Source of the DNA: Muribaculaceae bacterium
GTDB taxonomy: Bacteria; Bacteroidota; Bacteroidia; Bacteroidales; Muribaculaceae
Length of the DNA: 7,792 nucleotides
Direction of reading: 5' to 3'
Assembly: GCA_029051445.1 (NCBI GenBank)
Contig: JAIDKP010000373.1
Coordinates: forward strand, 1 to 7,792
Shown here: in pieces, positions 5,291 through 7,792 of the stretch
Layout: every line of letters starts with the position of its first letter
How positions within the stretch are numbered: position 1 is the stretch's first letter
The notes under the pieces: model-generated
The model's input: only the letters and a program-made list of their open reading frames with translations
The model's database searches: none
Told to the model about the DNA's origin: nothing
Made by a program: the position numbers and the translations under genes

Positions 5291-7792
5291 TTAGAATGCG
5301 ATGTCAATACCAACAGAGTAAGCGCGGATAGTGGGGTAACCTACGCCTGCCGACAGCTCGGGGTCAAACCCGGGGAAGTCGGATATGGTGAAGAGGTTGT
5401 CGATGCTGGTGTAGAGTCTCAGTCGCTCCAGATACATCTTCTTAGTGATGTTGGCCGGAATGTTGTAGCCTACTGTAAGGTTCTTGCAGCGCAGATATGA
5501 TGCGTTGAACACAAAAGCGTCGCTAGCTATCTGGTTGCGGCTGTCTGATTCATTGAGCAACCGTGGGTACTTTGAATTGTAGGGATTCTGAGATGTCCAG
5601 GCATTGTCGGTGATAGTTTTGTTGAGCTGGCTTCCGTCGACAGTCACATATCGCCATGCCTGATTGTTCCAGTAAACATCGTAGTCGGCTATGCCATTAA
5701 AGAGCATCTGGAAATCAAAGTTGTTCCATGTCGCGCCTAAATTGAAGCCGTAGGTGAAAGTCGGAGCATTGCCATGACCCATTTCTACGCGGTCGTCATA
5801 GTCAAGCTTTCCGTCACCGTTGGTGTCTTTATAGAGGAAGTCGCCGAGTTCCGGACGTGTGAAGTTGGAGAAATAATTGTATGGCTCAGCTGCATTATTG
5901 GCTTTGTCGACGAGGCTCTTCACGTAGTCAAGATCTTTCTGGTCGCGCACGATGCGATCAACCTGCATCACATAGAGCTGGTTTATGGGTTTGCCCTCGA
6001 CGCTCTTGTATACTCCGCTGATTGATGGAACATCGCCGCGGAACTTCATTACTTTGTTTTTAACATAGCCAAAGTTGGCGCCGACAGTGTATCCGACTTT
6101 TCCGATCTGGTCGCTCCAGGTTGCATTGAAATCGATACCTTGGTTGCGAACTTCGCCGGCATTTACGGCAGGCTTGCTTGAAGAACCGGATTCAAGAGGC
6201 GCGGGAAGAGCGACGAGAATGCCCTTGGTGTCTTTGTTGTAGACTTCAATTGTGCCCGTCAGTCGGGTGTTGAGTGCGGTAAAGTCAATACCGAAGTTGG
6301 TCATGTATGTTGTTTCCCAGCTTACATTGCTGTTGGCGATCGATGTCTGCGCGAGGCCGGCGACCTTGGTTCCGTTCAGTGTATAGTAGGCTGCCGAATA
6401 GAGTGCGCGCCATGCGTAGTTGCCGATTGCATTGTTGCCAAGTGAGCCATAGGAAGCGCGTACCTTCAACTGGTTGAGCCAGTCGAGATTCTTCATAAAG
6501 TTTTCCTGCGACATGCGCCAGCCGGCCGATACCGACGGGAATATACCCCAGCGATTTTCGGGTGAGAAGCGCGACGAACCGTCGGCACGGAGATTAAATT
6601 CAAGAAGATACTTGTCCTCCCAGTTGAGGTTCAGGCGGCCGAACCATGAACGCATCGCCCACTCCGTCTTGCTTCCGTTGGTCGACATGGTTGTCGAGTA
6701 AACAGCAGTGGAGAAATCCTGAAGACTGGGGTCGGTCGGATATCGGAGGCCATAGATTTCCTGCTCGTAACGGTAGTATTCGTTGGATGTACCTGCCATG
6801 ATGCGACCGTCGAGACGATTATCAAAGAACTTGTTTGTATACTCTACGATAAGATCGCTGTTGCGCATGCGTGTGTCGGTGTTATAGCGGCGGTTGTATG
6901 GATCGATTGTACCGTCGCGGCAGACGATGGGATCTTCATCGAGCATAAAGCGATACAGGTCTTTGTCCTGAAGGATGTATACTTCTTTGCGCGACCACCA
7001 GTTGTAGGTATAGCTGCCGGTGATAGTCAGTCCTTTGAACGGCGAGATGCGGGCGTAGAGTTTAGGCACGATACGGCGGGTGCGGCGACGTTCGCTTTCG
7101 TCGTAGAACCAGTTACGGCGGAAGGGGTTGTAGTTCTGGTTGCCGGTTACGTCCTCGGGATTCTGCATGCCGCCATAGAGGCCGGTTTTCTTGTCGTAAT
7201 AGGTCATGCCGGGAGGTGTCATCAGTGCGCCTGACCCGAATATCACGTCACCACCCGAAGTATTGTTGTCGGCTGCGGGATTGTTCAGCTCGATATAGGC
7301 AAACGTATTCATTCCGACTGTTATCCATGGCTTGACGTCAACCTCGACATTGGAACGGATCTGATAGCGGTCATACTCTGAACCATATACGAGTCCGGGA
7401 TTGTGGATGTAGCCTGCCGAGAGGTTGTATCTGGCGTTTGACGAAGATCCTACAACCGTGAGATTGTGATTCTGTACAGTCGAAGGGTTACGGTAGATGA
7501 AATCCTGCCAGTCGTTGTTGGGATATACGTCGGGATGCGCTCCGTTGTCGTTGCGCCATTCATCGATTTTGCCCTGCGAGAAGCGATCGGCCATGCCGGC
7601 GTTACGGCGGCCGAGATTTATCAGTTCCATGTAGTCGGCGTAGTTGGTGACAAAATCAAGACGTTTTGCTGCGGTTTCAAATGACAGGTTCATCGAATAG
7701 GTCAGACGAGGATCCTGGCCTTCTTTGCCTTTTTTGGTTGTGATGAGAATGACACCGTTGGCGGCACGCGAACCGTAGATAGCCGATGAAGC
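5291..7792 (-). CDS. SusC/RagA-family TonB-dependent outer-membrane transporter, N-terminus beyond right edge
   Basis: The frame is open to the window edge, giving 833 residues of a protein that is usually about 1000-1100. The missing part would hold the signal peptide, the carboxypeptidase-regulatory-like domain, the TonB box and the first part of the plug. The fragment opens with the plug signature AIYGSRAANGVILITT (residues 4-19), directly followed by KKGKEGQDPRLTYSMNLSFE. The Met encoded at 7693-7691 is therefore internal and not the start. Barrel-region motifs typical of SusC proteins follow: LRADGSSRFSPENRWGIFPS (401-420), VRASYGSLGN (444-453), NAGEVRNQGIDF (544-555), a calcium-loop-like DTNGDGKLDYDD (656-667), and the terminal SIDNLFTISDFPGFDPE (796-812). 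The protein ends in GIDIAF, an aromatic C-terminus as expected for an outer-membrane barrel. It imports a substrate captured by the downstream SusD partner using TonB energy. The substrate is unknown. The promoter and any sensor gene must lie to the right of the window. Confidence 0.96.
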   Translation of the reverse strand, partial: ASSAIYGSRAANGVILITTKKGKEGQDPRLTYSMNLSFETAAKRLDFVTNYADYMELINLGRRNAGMADRFSQGKIDEWRNDNGAHPDVYPNNDWQDFIYRNPSTVQNHNLTVVGSSSNARYNLSAGYIHNPGLVYGSEYDRYQIRSNVEVDVKPWITVGMNTFAYIELNNPAADNNTSGGDVIFGSGALMTPPGMTYYDKKTGLYGGMQNPEDVTGNQNYNPFRRNWFYDESERRRTRRIVPKLYARISPFKGLTITGSYTYNWWSRKEVYILQDKDLYRFMLDEDPIVCRDGTIDPYNRRYNTDTRMRNSDLIVEYTNKFFDNRLDGRIMAGTSNEYYRYEQEIYGLRYPTDPSLQDFSTAVYSTTMSTNGSKTEWAMRSWFGRLNLNWEDKYLLEFNLRADGSSRFSPENRWGIFPSVSAGWRMSQENFMKNLDWLNQLKVRASYGSLGNNAIGNYAWRALYSAAYYTLNGTKVAGLAQTSIANSNVSWETTYMTNFGIDFTALNTRLTGTIEVYNKDTKGILVALPAPLESGSSSKPAVNAGEVRNQGIDFNATWSDQIGKVGYTVGANFGYVKNKVMKFRGDVPSISGVYKSVEGKPINQLYVMQVDRIVRDQKDLDYVKSLVDKANNAAEPYNYFSNFTRPELGDFLYKDTNGDGKLDYDDRVEMGHGNAPTFTYGFNLGATWNNFDFQMLFNGIADYDVYWNNQAWRYVTVDGSQLNKTITDNAWTSQNPYNSKYPRLLNESDSRNQIASDAFVFNASYLRCKNLTVGYNIPANITKKMYLERLRLYTSIDNLFTISDFPGFDPELSAGVGYPTIRAYSVGIDIAF

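Noticed and set aside
1..7792. CRISPR array, insertion sequence, tRNA or rRNA gene, phage or defence module
   Set aside because: No regularly spaced repeats, transposase motifs, terminal inverted repeats with target duplications, cloverleaf-like tRNA sequence or rRNA segments were found on either strand.

Overview
The window looks like a chromosomal segment of a gut-type Bacteroidales, possibly Muribaculaceae. Three things support this. There is a SusC/SusD outer-membrane pair. There are TAnnTTTG-type promoter boxes, as used by the Bacteroidetes primary sigma factor. The start sites mostly lack strong Shine-Dalgarno sequences. The genus cannot be fixed from the sequence alone. No mobile element, CRISPR array, rRNA or tRNA is visible.

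Layout: (1) Bases 1-1176, minus strand: the first 392 residues of a secreted glycoside hydrolase family 2 (beta-galactosidase-like) enzyme, running off the left edge. (2) Bases 1177-1416: a divergent promoter region with a -7-like box on each strand and an 11-bp perfect inverted repeat. (3) Bases 1417-3429, plus strand: a compact, translationally overlapping three-gene unit of ilvE (branched-chain aminotransferase), an HD-domain putative phosphohydrolase, and tadA (tRNA adenosine-34 deaminase). (4) Bases 3430-3515: a convergent intergenic region dominated by a strong 15-bp-stem hairpin that can end transcription from both sides. (5) Bases 3516-7792, minus strand: a susD lipoprotein gene preceded by a susC-type TonB-dependent transporter gene whose N-terminal part lies beyond the right edge.

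Working together: SusC and SusD should form an outer-membrane glycan uptake complex, transcribed from a promoter outside the window and ending at the hairpin. The GH2 enzyme may process carbohydrate in the periplasm. It is a separate transcription unit, divided from the susCD pair by three housekeeping-type genes on the other strand, so a shared substrate is not shown. IlvE and TadA have clear core roles in amino-acid metabolism and tRNA wobble editing; the HD protein between them is of unknown substrate.

I see no convincing undescribed system here. The points most worth a second look are the paired repeat in the divergent promoter, a substituted ligand position in the GH2 enzyme, and the HD protein coupled to ilvE and tadA.
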